Shown one piece after another: positions 12,101-27,100 of a stretch of 64,000 bases of DNA (positions are counted from its first letter, which is position 1; each line of letters begins with the position of its first letter). Under the pieces are notes generated by a model. That model did no database searches. It was not told the DNA's origin and worked only from the letters and a program-made list of their open reading frames with translations. The translations under genes were made by a program, and so were the position numbers. The DNA is taken from contig NC_067131.1 of assembly GCF_021347895.1 (NCBI RefSeq), forward strand, positions 12,180,653 through 12,244,652. The letters are read 5' to 3'. The stretch comes from Acanthochromis polyacanthus (taxonomy: Eukaryota; Chordata; Actinopteri; Pomacentridae).

Positions 12101-15100
12101 AATTAGTTTGTAAGTGTTCTCTAATTCAGGGGAATTTGGTTTGTGCTGTTTTTCTTCACAGCTGGAGATCCACTTATTCTTACCAGGTCACCGCAGGCGC
12201 TTAGTAAAGTGTTTACTGACACACCTGCACAGTTCACACTTAGTATAAGTTAGAAAGAATCTGACTAGTAGACCGTGAAAAATAGTTTTGATATAATGAG
12301 GTGCAGAAATCCTTTTTCTTTGCAAGGAATATATGGGAAGTGGGCCATTCCACTTTCTTAAAAAGAGCTGGATGAAAACTTCAGCTTAAAGACTTGGGAA
12401 CATAGGAAAACGGGTAGCCTGTCTTTCTCTGAAGGTAACAAAACACCCCTTATGTTATAGAATAGACACATAATATCTCATTTGTTAAGTCTGTACAAAA
12501 ACAAACAGTAAAAAAAGCATTAAAAAGATTAAGAGGTGTTCATTGGTGGGTTTTGTTTTCCCTAAAAAGAGCCAAGCCGGAGTCAGCATTCCCACTGAAG
12601 CAATATTTGACCATGGAGATGGTTAAAAGTAATAAAAACAAACCACAATGATTCCCTTGAGGAGGCTTTGCTTTAATGTGGAAAAAGTAGCCCCGGCCAC
12701 GCTCATCCCTTTCTGCTTTAGTTTTAACTGTATGTACTCAGGGTGGGTAGACGTCTCGTACTCGCGCGCAAATTACAACGCTGACCTTTAAGCAAGTCAG
12801 CTGGAGCATGGCAGGGGTTAACTAGTTTTCTAAAGTGGATGGGTGGAGTCTTATCCATTCATTCACTTCCTTTATCTAGATATTCCTTACAGCAGCTTTA
12901 GGACTTGAGCAGTATTTCTTTTAAACTTGAACCTGACATTTTGGCTCCGGCCCCGTCTTGTTTACCTGCAGGAACTGGAGGGGACGGAGGATGGAGGCAG
13001 CAGTCGGCGTGCTGATGACAGAGTAACACATCAGAAAATCATCAGTGACGAAGAGGAAGGCTCGACCAGGTGAGCAATTCAACTGATTTTAATACCAACA
13101 TAGTTGCACTGTTTCATTGGACTTGCTACATTAAAACTTTGAATGTCTTTGCCAGCTGTGGTGCATTATAGATGGTACGGCACTTGTCGTTAGGTGGAGA
13201 TACCTTAAAAACACGTCATACAAACAGGCACAGGCTGAAGCAAAGGAGTAATTACAGGCCAATTGAAAGGCTGTCTAATGTTGTAAACAGCTGCAGAGAT
13301 AAACCAGATAAACCTGAAGAGCTTGCCTTTAATACCACACACACAGACACACACACATACACACACACACGTACATGCATGAACACGCAAACACTGAGGG
13401 GTCTATGGTAACCATGGTGATGTAAACCAGATTGAAGCTAAGAGCTGCAGCAGTGAGAGCCAGACTGTACTTAGCACTGTAACCACTGGAGTGCATTCTG
13501 ATTAGATAGGTTAAAGACAAAACTCAATTAACTCCTGCCACTTTGCTGTCTGTAAGGAGTTTAAACAGAGCTTTTCTCAGTTTCCTCCCAAGTCAGGAAT
13601 CGCTTCCAGCTGAACCTTTCCACTGGCCTACTTAGCAAAGCTTCATTAAATTGCACACAATATAATGTATGCAAAATGTAATCAATAATTTTAACAAGCT
13701 AATTACAAAATCAAAAGTGTTATGTGCAGAAAAGACCTGACACAGAATGTAAAAGCAAAGGTTTGTTAACAGCATTACCTTTCAAAGGTCAAAACGAGAT
13801 CAGATGAGATCATTATGAACTCGTGGCTGAGCTTGCCAGAGTTTATTGTGGTGTATTAGAGAATTCCACATTCAGTGTCTATCATTATGCTGGAACAGAG
13901 CCTGCATCGCTTGGAAAACACCAGTTTAGTGACTGGCTATTGATTTTTACAGCTCCATTTGTGTTTGCAAAACCATCTGCAGTTGTGTGGAGTAGAACTG
14001 TGATACAAGCTTTACTCAGATATAAATCATATAAATTCAAATGGTAATTATATCCTAAACCACAGGTAATATATTCATAACACAAGGAGATTGTCATGAT
14101 GGCAACATAATGATTGTTACATGACTCATTTTGTGTTTTGAATTACCTTGCTGCCAGCTCTTTCTAGGTCAAGTGTTTTTGCGTAAACTTTTTACATTTT
14201 TCCTCTCTTTCTGTCTGTTTCTACCATGTGTGTCCATTTCTGTTGATATATTCAGCCTCCTTAAAACTGATAAAAGCAAAGTGATGGAAGAGAAGGAGTC
14301 TACAGATAAGCCTTCTTGGAAGGATCGACACGAATGTGCAGAGGAAACAAAGGTCAGTTTTCTTTTTATAACAAAAGCTACTAAGATATTGTAACACTTT
14401 ACAGAAACTTTAAAAAAATGTTTTTCATCAGTCAGAATGCTCAAATACAAAAGCCATCTTTGTGAATTGTGTTCTGAAAAATCCTATTTTTGATCACTGC
14501 TGCTGCACTTCTGAAAAAAGTTACCTCCACATGCAAACCAATTCCAAAACCGTTACTCACCTTAACTTTGGCTCTATTTTCCTCTGGTCTGGTTTAGATT
14601 AAAGCTTTGTTTTTGAGGTTGACGTGCAGATTATAATTCATGTCGCTGATGTGCAGTTGGACTCTCATTCTGAAACACATTTGGACATCGTGTTATTCAG
14701 TCAACCAGATCTGATCCTCACAAGTGATAAAACCATGTACACATGCTTCCACACACAAATGCCCACACACGTCACGCACTCTGGTGTTCATTAAAGCAGA
14801 CCACCACGTTAGCATTGCACTTTCACACCCAGCTGGCCTCACAGTCTGCTCCTTCCTTCATCTCCTCCTAAATCAGCACGCCCTCATAACTTCTGACTTG
14901 TCAGTAGGACGTCTGCTGTTGTTTCAGCTGCTGTTGTGCCGCTTAATTGATAACATTTGAACACACACACACACACACACAAAACATGCATCGTTCCTTC
15001 CCGATTTTGAAAGAAGTGTTGGTGCTTCAAAATTTTTAATGTATTTTCAGATAACTTGGCCTTGTCACGTTATTTTACATTTTAATGACACAACAAATGT

Positions 15101-18100
15101 GTGCCGTCCCAATCAAGTCTTGTAGATTTGAAGTAGAAATCCTTCCCAGTTCTTCTTTACACATGTTTTTTTTTTTATTTCACCTCATAACTCTTTAATT
15201 TACACTTGATCCCTGTTTCTAGCCGCCACTGTTCCTCCTCTCCCAATCCCTTTGTTTTCTTTTTTTGCTTATTCTCACTTTCCGTCCCTCTAACCCATCA
15301 TAATGCTTATCTGACACACTAACCCAGACTCTCTTGATAGTAGCAGCTGGTCACTGAAAGCAGAGACAGTAGTAATTGGAATGGGAGTATGTGTTTTTGA
15401 TGATGGTTTTGTGCTGTATAGTCTTTCAGACAAGGAATAATAAGATGGGTTTTCACTGTTTATGTGGAAACTACAGAGCAGTTGTAACTGGAAAATGTCC
15501 AAAACCATAGAATACACTGCAAGTTGTTCTACAATTTTAATACTCTTTTCCATATATTTTTAATGTAATGACTGGTAGTAAAAACAACTTCCCCTCTCTC
15601 TTTCCTCCACTCCACACCAGTCTTCCAGTCTCCTCTCTGACAGAGCTCTCCCCCTCAGCAAGACCAGAGACGCCTCTCCCCCTCCCAGTCCTCCCTGCCA
15701 GTCTGCCTCCTCGCTGCAGCGCCAAGACTCGGGGCCACAGGGCATTAAGGGAATCCTAAAGAAAAGCCGCTCTACCAGCGTGGAGTCGGACCACAGCGAC
15801 GCTTCGATGCCGGAACGAGTGCCAGCCAGACAGAGCAGTGTCACCCTGAGCCACCCTGAGAGCGAAGAAGAGGAGGAGGAGGAGGAGGAGGAGGAAGAGG
15901 ATGAGATGGAGGAAGAGGTCAATGGAGAGAATGAGGATGAGTCATTCGCTGATGATATCACGGACGGACAGTGCTTGAGCATCGACAGACAGCAGAGTCA
16001 GGGCAGCAACGGCAGCAGCAGAGGGAGCTTTGAGGAGATGCGGAGTCCTTCGCCCGATGAGAGCCTGGAGAAGACCTCCACAGTGTCGGAGGATGTCGAG
16101 GAGCTGGAGAGCAGCCTGGAAGGAAGTGTGGGCTCGTCACTCAAACAGAGGTGAGAATGTACTCCGACATGCACATAATGATGCAGTATGTGGCCTGACA
16201 TCTGAAATATCACAGACGAGTATGAACATTAGTGAGAAACATTTTATACTTCATGATAATTAATGCTAGAGTTTGGTCTTCAGTGTACATATGATCAATT
16301 TTAAAACCTAGTCTGTTAACTTTCGATAGGAAATAGTTCTCCTCTATTACGTCTCTAGTTTGGACTCATTTTTAATTGAGCCAAAAGGCCAAAACTCCTA
16401 ATACATGAATATTGTCAGCGCTGCTACAGACGAAAAGAGCAAGTTTGATATTGCAAATTCCTTCATTTACAGTAGGGAAATTGTTGCAATGAACAATACA
16501 GCAAGTAAGCCGGCAAATTCAACTTTTAGATATCTATAATACTCTCTAAACACCAAGTAGTATTTGGGCAATTTTCTCATTTTATCAAGTGTTCTGGTTG
16601 TGTTCGAGTCATGGCTAGAAGTAGTGAGAACTCAAAAATGTCTTCTATGCAGTATGTGCAGTTATGATAGAAAAGTGGTTGAGTTTCTTCGATTTACTTC
16701 TTTTACAAAAAATGAAAAAACATGAAATTAACAAATACAATATTTGTCCAAGTGCCTACAAGTGTCACCAAGGTTCTCTATGCTATAGATGTTTAACTGC
16801 TTACATTTGTATTTGTTTCTATACTTGTCTTCTATCTGCTCTGGGTAAGCACTGCCCACTGTTCAGCTGAAAAGTCTCTGAATTTTATAATGTAGTAGGA
16901 CACAGAGTTTTTTGTAATAAACAGAATGCATTTAGTCCAACAATTTTATTTTTATCATATTTTTAACGGTGATATGCAGAATGAAGTTCTTTGTCATTCT
17001 TAATCGTCCTTTCTATCTTTACACTCATTGGCTCTGATAAATAGTGTGGTTTTGGCTATTATTTTAGAAGAAAACATGCCTTTCAAACCTGCTGGCTGAC
17101 TTTGGGGTTCAGAGGGTTCCATTCTTCCAAAATGCAAAGTAAACGTAAACTACGCAGTTCATTTTATTGCTACCTTCAAAACAGTCAAGAATAAGAACAA
17201 ATAAATCTTTCACTTTTTTTCAGACTGGCGGAGTTCAATAGTGGAGACGTTGAGAAGAAGGACAGACTGAAGAAGCCAAAACCATCTGACCTGATCCAGA
17301 CATCACTGGCTGATCGCTTCAGCCAGCTCCACGATGCTGAAAATAACTGGAAGAAAAAGGTAAGGTTTTGTAACGCTTTTGTTCTTGGGTCACAAATTGA
17401 TCAGTTAAACCATGCCTCCTCAAGACTTCTTTAACATTAGGGGTACATTGCTTGACATTTTATGACAGCATCATCTAAAGAGTTGTCACTGTCTTGGGCT
17501 GGGAAAAGCAGCTGTACTGAACAAAAACGGCCATATGTTGCAGCTTCCCTTCAGCTTTCTGTGCAGGCAAAGACAAAGTTGGCTATGGACACATTTCTCC
17601 CTCTGCTGAATCAGCTTATTTCCCTGAGTTGCTGCCAAGAGAGTGTGAGGTTATGAGGGCTTGGGGTTACAGCAGATTTGGGAGTGGTGATGCCAAAGCC
17701 AGAGATCCAGGGTTCAGCTCGCCTCCCAAAGAGAAAAACGGACACGCCTCCTAGCCCTTGTAAAAACAAAATCCTACACCATGACCAAACACCTGCAAAC
17801 CCTCCAAGCTAATGCTTCCTTCCTTTGTCGGCTTTTGCTCTCTCCTCTTTTCTTTTCTCCTCAAAGTTAGAAAAATAATTTCCTTCATAAGCAAGCTTTT
17901 GTGTTCCTCGTAGTGTTCTTTCACTTATCATAAAGGTATATAAACATCCAGGACAAACAGTATTGCACATGTCAGCATAGAGCATTTAGCAGACACATGC
18001 TAAGACAGCGGACCTACTGTACTTGGTGGTGATGGAAGTTTATGCAGGTTACCTACATGGTCTTCTCTTCTATATAAACAAGACCACCAGTGCCAGTCAG

Positions 18101-21100
18101 TACTGAAGTGGAAAAACAACACTAAACTATTCCATGGATGGTGGAAGTACAGGATCGTACTGCACCAGTGGAATATAAACCCCATGGACATCCCCAAAAG
18201 AGCCGGTTATACTCTACGAGAGAGGTGATGTCATGTTTATTTATTCTGAACATCTTTCAGCTGGAGGTATGTCAAGATCAGTGATCCTCTTGAGGGATTT
18301 TCTGGTTTGCGTTCATGCTTCATCCAAAGATGAGCTAACGTTAGAATAAATCCACGCCAAGTCTGGAAAAAGCTACTTTATAAGTAAGTACAGCCGGCCA
18401 GAATCAGAGCGAATCCCCAGTCAAATACTGAAAAATGATATCATTTTATACTTGTGTGCTTTGTCCTCAGTATGATAAATCAATGCAAAGTCCATAAACG
18501 TTTAGTGTATTTCCTTGAACGGCACAAAAACTGCGTTCTCAACAGCCCAATGCATGAAGCACTGCCAAGCTGGTGTCCAGAGTCTGTGGATTTCTTTCTT
18601 TAATTGTGTCTGAAGTTATTTCTTGTGAATTGAAACCTGCTGTTTGCTGCGGCTGCTACTGTGGAGCTCAGGGAAACTAACTTATGTCACAGATGCAGAT
18701 AATATGTGGTTTGGTTAGATTATGGCATTGATGCCATGTCTGCATTAGCTATGGGACATTTACTTGGATGTGACTTGTTACATTTCCATCTATCTCTTGA
18801 GAAAAGGCCACTAGTTTAATGTTTAGACATGTTCTTTTACCTGATACGCTGCCAAGCTGGATCAGATGTTTTTGCTCTTCGGCTGACATGTGGAAGACCA
18901 GAGAATGTGTCATGCATGGTACAGGCCATGGCCAGCTCCAGATGTTTCCTGTTTGCTAAGCTGTCCTGTGCACCATGGTGTTGTAAAATGATAGTGTTGT
19001 AAATTTAATTTAAAGAAAGTCTGTTGTGGCTTGAAGACTTTAAGTCATAAGTTGCACTGACCGATGGCAGCATGCCTCCAGTTAATGATTAATAGTATCC
19101 AACACAAAGAAACACTGCTTTGTAAGTCTGAATGCTGTTCTGGTATAGCACTAAGTTGCAGTTTTTAAATCTCCACATCATCTAGACAGTCCTTAGAAGA
19201 ATATTTGAAGTGCAGAGTTTGCCTTCAAATCCTCCAGGATTTGCTAAATGCCCGGGTTTCATATTCAGCTGATGACTCAACAAAGACTAGTTGGACATCT
19301 CCCCAAAATCCAAAACACTGACACTGCAGCTCCCACAGAGATACTTAAATGCATTAAGACTAATTATCAGTTGCAGATATTGCCCTCAGTATGTTGATTC
19401 CAGGAAAATGTATTACAGATGACAATGATGATAATAGCAATAATAATAATAACTTTATTTATATAGCAAGGGCTTACAAAGCTCTTTGACAGACAAAGCG
19501 AAAGGAGGATACCGAGAAGGCAAAATAACAGGCAGCCAGACAGCGAGCTACCATAAAGCAAAGCAGAATTAAGGTGAAATTGACAAAAGAACGGCCATCT
19601 TTAGATTTAAGCCTCGACCTTGATACAGCCAGAAAGGCCCTACTTGAGGTGTTATGGCTGCAAGCTGGTTCATATTAGGTCAGCGTTCCTGTTATGTAGC
19701 TTAAGGACAGACCCCGATGTGCTTTAAAATTAATCAGCACAATCTGAAAATCAACTCCAAAACAAACAGCGAGCCAGTCGAGAGAAGCCGGGTTTGGGGT
19801 GATGTAATGTCGTCTGCTAAAACCAGTAAGAAACCAAGCTGCTGAGTTCTGAACCAGCGGGAGGCACTTTTGGTTGGATAGTCATAAATTGAGTTTACGA
19901 TCTCCAACACATCACAAGTGTGTTGGATCAAAATAACATGAGATAAGATAGATTTTATTGTTCCAGAGGAGATTTGTCTTGGACACAAATAGTATCTGCT
20001 GTTAAGAACTTAGACATATTTATAGCTTCAAAGAAATCAAAGGAATCCCTTTTTTTGGCATCATATCCACGAGGGGAAACACTAAATAAAGCTAAATCCA
20101 GAAGCTAGTTTTATACCATTGTAAAGACTAGTGACTCATATGGGCACATTGTACTGTCACTTTGTAAGCTCTGCTGTCTCCCAGTGCACTCTTATCAACA
20201 GTCCCACCCTGACCCACTTTATGCCAGACAAATGACCCATGTCTCTTCTTTAGACTCCCATTCTAAGTCTTTCTAACTCCAGCTGCTGCAGTCTAATGTT
20301 GCCCTGCTTCTTCTCCATTCTCCTGTTACAATTTTGCATTCTTTTTCTCCTCTTCTTACTTCCCTCCTCCTTTTATCCTTCTTTCCAGTTCCCTTTCTCC
20401 TCTCTGTTCCTATGGCCTTTGTCCTGTCCTGCAGACTCTACCCCTTTCTTTGACTTTGACACCTGCCTGTCAACCTTTCCTCATCCCTTCAGGTGAGTGT
20501 GTGTGTGTGTCCTCTTAGTATAGGCTTGTTTACTTAATGTTTTGCTCTTATTTCTCAACTGGTCAACCTCTCAACCCTCTGATTCCCTCTGAGAAGTCGA
20601 CATACTTGCTGGTGCCACATGAATGTGGTTTGCTTATCCACAGGTGGTCGATATCTGTGTTAGTGGTTTGGCCAAAGGGTTTCCTACACCATACAGTAAG
20701 GCAAGGCTGAGAAAAATGGTTTCCTGTGGGGGTTTGAGGCCCTTTCCTCTCCTCTCCTCCCCTCTCTCTGGGGTCCTGTCAGGCCAAGGTATTTCCCCTC
20801 TCTGATTGACTCCAGAGGCAGGCTATGCCAGTGTGTGAGAGTACTTTTGGACTGCGATTAGACAGTTTGTGTTTTTGCATGGCTGTACGAGTATTATTAC
20901 ATTAAAAGGCCATAATAGGCTATGAAAAGGAATAGGAGTGGTGTTTATAACTATCTAATGGTGGAAAAAACAAGATTTGCTCCATTCTGTAGTACAGAAA
21001 TTAATCTTGTTAGTGTTCAGAGTTGTTTCTTGGCCATAATAGCATCATTATCTCTCCTTCTAAAGAAATTAGACAACGCTCTTATCAAATCAGCAAGAGT

Positions 21101-24100
21101 TTAGTTTAATGTCCTTCTCCAGTATGTTGGGGTGGCTGTGGCTCAGGAGTTAGAATGGGTTAATCCCTGGATGTGCTTGTTCAAAGTGTCACATTGAAGT
21201 GATCTTAAGTAAAGCCACATTTCAACCACAGGAACTCTCTCCAGGGACTAGGTATGTTTGTGTCTAAATGAAGTTCCAGGGAAATTATTTCCTCCCCAAA
21301 AAGCCCCTGCTTGGGAAGAAGTGCAGTCTGAAAGTTCAACATGCTAACAACATTGAACATTTCTCTTTAGTTGAGCATTTGCAGCAGTCTCTTTCAACCT
21401 TTTCGGTACTACTAGAGACCAACCGATACCGGATACTGGATTTTTGGCTGATAAATGTTTGAGTTACACTGACAAGGGAAAATGATAGGGTCGCTGTTAA
21501 TTATCTTTCCGGCAACGTATGTCACAAACTGCACAGCAACTTAGCATGAAGACAAAATTCAACTTCGCACCACCTTCACACCACTGTCTGCTCTGTTACA
21601 TGTGCTGCAAACAACTCTGGGAGGATTGTAACTAATGGAGTTGGAACTGCTCTGCTGCACAAACTATGTGATGACATTTTATAAATTACTTGAAGCATCC
21701 TCTTTTGTATTGTGTTCTGTAAAAGAAAGGTTTCATTAAGGTGGTCCTAATTTTTTTGTTCTGCTTTTTGCTTTGCACCTGATCAGATCCTACTGATATT
21801 GACACCGTATGTCCTTGATAACACACACTTCAAATATCGCAAATTATCTAGGGAACCTTTTACACTTATACTGTGGGCTTTTGCGGCTTAGTAATATAGA
21901 AATTAGAAGAGGCAGGCAGTCCCATGTTACTGAGCACAAACTGAAAATTCCAGGTACTTTGTATATAATTTCAGCTTTGTTCCCATTGGTGAATGTGTGT
22001 GTGTGAAAGTGACAACATTTTTCTGTTAAAGACGAACAGTGCTCTACAAGTGCAGTCGATCCAACTGTCTCTGTGTGCATAGCAGCGTGATTAAATGTAT
22101 GTCTTTGAGCTTTTGTCTCACGTCAAGTTAATGTTTGACCGCATGAGACGGATGAAGAAAGAGAGTGTGTGGTTCGCCTGAGTGTACAGGTGGTTGAGAG
22201 TGTCAACACACTTGGTGTTTTTCCATTTTCTTGGATCAAATTATGATTTAAAAAGAAATTTGTTGCTGTAAATGGCAACAAAAAAAGCTTCCCTTTTTTT
22301 GCCAAAACAGGCGAAAATATCTATTTAACTTTTTGATATTATTGAGTTTGTGCTTTTTGACTGAATAAAACTAACAAATGGGTGACGTCACCGATAGCTC
22401 TGGAAATATAATTAGAAGGAAGGCAACTCATTGTTTAATAAAATAAACAGTTGTCTTAAAGTCAAAGATGGGTTGGCTTTGTAAAGGAAAACTCTGACAG
22501 TAAGAACCCTGGACCTTTAGTACGTTATCTCTGTATGCGTTTGATTGTTAGTTATCTTGTTTAGCATTTTGCAAGCCACCCATGCAGAAATGTATTGAAA
22601 AGTTTAAAATAGACATTTTTGTTTTGACCTAAAAGATTTTAAGATGGACAACTTACTTTGCAAGGAAACTCTTCCTGTTGTAGCTTCTGATGCCAAACTG
22701 CAGTCCCCCACTGTTGCAGCCAAGCATCTTTTTCTTTTTAAAGCCACTGCCATCTGTAAATGTTTAAGTGGACTGTGCAGAGCTTACAGTAAATATGATG
22801 CTATGAGTTACAGAATGACAGTCAGCAGATCACAAAGATCATCACTCATCCACAAAGAACGTTCCTCCACGACTCTAACAAGCTATTTGGTTTTTGGGAA
22901 TCCCAGTTATTTGTTCGTCTTTTGCTTTAATTTAATGCAGTTCAAACTGAGTGCGCTGCTGTTGGCTTCATGTGAATGAATGCTGTATGTCATACATGAC
23001 AAGCGACACAAAAATGCACTATAAATGAATGCAAAAACCAGTAGATTTTCTGACTTTTTTAACTGGCAGTTTTGTTCACAGTTGTCTTTTATATATTTAT
23101 TCCACTACAGAATAGACCTGATGTTTTCTGCAATTAAGTTTTGATAAAATGTGCACACTGTAAATCGGTATCTTCATCTTTAATCATCAAAAATTATGTG
23201 GGGAATAGACTGAGCTGTATGTAATCTAAGGAAGTCACCTCTCACGGTCCATTATACACGGTGAATTGCTCATTATTAGTGAAGGAAGACGGGGTGGAAG
23301 TAAAACCCCACACAGGGCCATAAAACGCTTCAAATATTTAGGAGTGGAATAGCATTAATTGCTGTAGCTCCTGCGTTCCAGTGGGACAGGGAGCCCCAGT
23401 AAACCACCGCCAATTCATTTTTAATGGTCGAGTTCAGGTGCAAATATGGCAGCAGGAGTAAATCACGAGGAATGTTCTGCTGAATAGTGGGTGATGGATG
23501 TCCTCGGTATATAAAAGGGGATTTTTGGTGTTTTAGTTTCGGGACTCAACATTCCTCATGTTTTGTGTTGTAAAAATAAAGTTTGAATTACACATTAAAA
23601 CCCCAGGAAGCAGTTACTTTTGGAAAGAGCCAAGCTTCTGCATAAAGTCATGGGATTTTCCTTAACTCCCTGTTAGATTAATTTCTGCCTGTGTATTTGC
23701 TTCTGTATCCTTCTTTCACTGTCACCAGAGTGCTTCTTATCCTCGTGTAACATTTTAGAACTGTCTGCTCCTGTATGAAATCAAACCCACGGTGTATGAG
23801 AGCGTGTGGTCTGCGCCCTTTATGTTGGTAAACCATCACCAGTGCATCAAAAGTGGAATTACATTTGAATCGATGTTCCAACAGAAATCCAATATGGATG
23901 TGGAGCCCAAAATGTCGCTAGCTGAGAGGATGAAGATCCTCAAGGACAAGGAGGAGCAGTGGAAGAGCAAAGGCAAAGGAGCAGCCAATGACTCGGTCCA
24001 GTTCACGGTGGCTGGACGTATGGCCAAGAGAGGTGAATATCCAGTGTGCTTTCTTTAAGTGTGCCCAAATAAGATCATTGTTCTGCCGTGACAGATCTTA

Positions 24101-27100
24101 AACTTCACTTTGACTTGTTTTGTTGTTGTTTTTTTGAGATAAATGATAAGCAGATGTTAAGTTCTCAAAAAGAATGAACAGCTAATTAAATATTATGTCG
24201 TATAAAACAATAATTGTAGCTCATTTACCAGCATATACAGAAACTCAAGCCTCCATACACACAGACTCGGCATTCAGTGTTTTACACAAAGCACATTAGA
24301 CAGGATGGGATCTCTTTAGGCAATCAATTTGATTCTCTGACGGTGTTTTTTTTTTTTTTTTAATTAACTTGTAATTGCTGTAATGTCAGATGTGCTGCTT
24401 GTCTTGCTTGTACCTGAAAGCCTAATCAACGCTGAAAGCAATTGTTAGCTGCAGCCCTGATTCTCCTGTTGTGTTCTATCAGGTCTCGTGTCAGATGCAG
24501 AGTCACCTATAGTCTCTCTCAAGAAGTCTCATGCCACACCTGTGAAACCACATGAAGGTATGGTCTGTTAGTCAGGCTAATATTTGTATTATGTTATTCA
24601 TTCCCAATTGAATTTAATTTAGCTAAATTAATGTGATGTGTGTATTAGCACAGAAGATAAGCATTTGAAAAAAAAAATAGTTGAACTGTATTCCTGTTGT
24701 TGTGTTCCTCCAGCTGGGACCTCATTCAACATCACAAAGATTTAACTCAAACCATTTTTTATAATTCTTACTATTTGAAAAGATATTGGTAAATTTTAAA
24801 GTAGCATAATGCTAAGTTGCACTGAAATGCATGTAAAGCCAAAACTGACTTAAATTGTGTTCATTTCTGTTGGACAGAAATTTCCAGTAGGACGGGTGTT
24901 CAGGTGGAAGGAGATAAGCGTCTCGACAAGCTGGAGTCCTTCCTGGACAAGCTTCACAATAAAGGTACAGTGTTCTCCATTTTAGGAGTAAAATCAATGT
25001 CGCATGCTCTGCTTTCACTGCAGCATGGCGCTAATGTGTATCAAACAATACAGACAAGCAGATTAGAGACAAAACTACACAGACAGGAGTCGTTAACAAA
25101 ACATTCAGAAAGTTTCCAGAATATCCAGCACGTGTAATGCATATCTGAATCACCCACCGTGACCTTTTCTTTGTCCTGTTCATTGAAAACACAATTCAGC
25201 AAAAAGGTGTCATTAGCCCGATAAGTGTTCAGTGTTAAACCTCTTCTTCCATCCTTCCTGTTTCCTGGTGTGGTTGGGGGACGTCAGGCGTGAGCAAAAG
25301 CAAAGTATCCACCATCGAGGTGACGGCAGAGACGGAAAAAGAAGTGATGACGCTGGATGACGACGAGACATTTGGCAACTTCTACAAGCCCATCTCACCC
25401 TCAACACTCCAGGACTCCAATGTGGTTGTGACTGAGGAGGCCTTCAGCCAGATCCAGGCCGATACACCAAAGTTAGTTTATAATAATCATAAATGACACA
25501 ACATTAAACATTTTTGTTGCATTTTTTCTTGTATATTTTAAGCACTTTCCTGCTAGAAGTGTGCAGTTTGTGAGCGTTTTACAGCATTGATGCATGACTT
25601 ATAGCATATTTTTACTTAGGATATGATAGTTGTTTTTATCATCGGTTGCTGAAATTCATAAATGAGACTCTTTTGTGTAATTATGCCATTAGGCTCACGT
25701 CTGCTGTAGCAGAGCACAAGCGAGCAGTGCGACCAGCCAGGAGGAATCAAGGCTCCAGGAACCCTCTGCGGGCTCTGGCTGCCCGCAATGACATCCGGCA
25801 AGGCTACACCGAACAGAGGCTGAATGTGGCCAAAGTGGAGACCAAGAGGATCCAAGTGGAGAGGAGTAAGTCTGTCTAAACTTACCCACTGTAGCACTGC
25901 TAACGTTATTTCAGTAGTTCTTAAAATACTTAAAACCCTCTGTACTCCAACTATTTTCTGCACTTGTCACATTTTTAGTCAGCGTGGGTTCATTTCTTAC
26001 TGCAGCATAAAGTCCTGCTCCTCTGTAGAAACAGCATAACCATAGCTTAGAAGTAGATAGAACTCAGAAATGTTTTCTGTGTGTTAAACAAAGTTGTAAT
26101 ACCATGAAAGTATTTAAAAAAAGAAAAAAAAAAGATGTGTATAACATTTTTCCAAGTGCTTACATATGTTACCAATACTGAAAAATGATGACTCTATACA
26201 CTGTAGATATTTTGCAACTTAACAACTGTAAACACAGCCTGCAGTTCAGCCTAAAAGTCCCCTTTGTAAAGACAACACACCATTCAAACATGCAGTTTTT
26301 TTTAAAGATTTTATAGCTAAAGCATCACCAAAGTATCATCGAATGTTTAATTTTGAAATGTATATAAAAAAACAGGGAAAAGTTGGTTTACAGTCAATAA
26401 ATTCTTGTGCCCTTAGTTTGCCATCACCTCACATAGGAAATAGTGCTTACAAAGTTAGCACATTGCATGTATTTTATATTAAAAAAATGGCTGGAGTTGT
26501 AAACCAGTTAGTTGTTCTATATGTTTTCAAAGTAAAAGCAAATATACTTGTTAGCTTCACCTGATACTCATAAACTGCATTTCCACTTTAGCTGCTGCTT
26601 TTTCCCCTATATTCACTTCCCCTCTATAGATACTCTTCAGACTAGACTGACCTCAGTTGATCTTTTCAGTCTACACAAGAGGAAGTCAGCACCACAGCTG
26701 CATTTGTGCTGTCTATGTATTGCTCACATGAAAGAAGTGATTAACAAACACGCCTTGCCTCTTACCATCTCTGCTAAAGCTTTGTGATGCTCTTTGACAT
26801 GTCAGATTAAGGAACAGAAATCAGTCAAAACATTGTGAGTCAGTTAAACAGACTATCAGTTCAGCATTCACGTGGTAGATAATTGTGTCTCTGGTGATTT
26901 CTCTCACACCCAGTGGCAAAACACTCCAACCTGGCTGACGTGGCCTTGGCGGGTCTTGCCAGCAAGGAGAACTTCCGCAAGGTCAGCCTGCGCAGCGTCA
27001 AGTCCACCGAAGTCGTGACCAACAACAGCGCGCTGCCGTTCAACAAGCTCATGCTTATTCGCATCAAAGGTCAGAAAACACACAAGAGTTGACTGTTTGT

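Larger units (their letters stand above)
17360..23884. other. Large svil intron (6.5 kb)
   Basis: No exon fits here: the exon before ends in phase 0 and the exon after starts in phase 0, and they join directly. The intron contains LINE-tail and SINE-like remnants (19440-19985, 21128-21200, 21409-21700) and, close to its 3' end, a TATA-like box at 23508-23517. Confidence 0.75.

Noticed and set aside
20435..20492. 58-bp stretch with a strong acceptor and a CAG/GTGAGT donor in a svil intron
   Set aside because: Its length is not a multiple of three, and the neighbouring svil exons join directly in phase 0, so inclusion would break the frame. At most a poison or non-coding exon.
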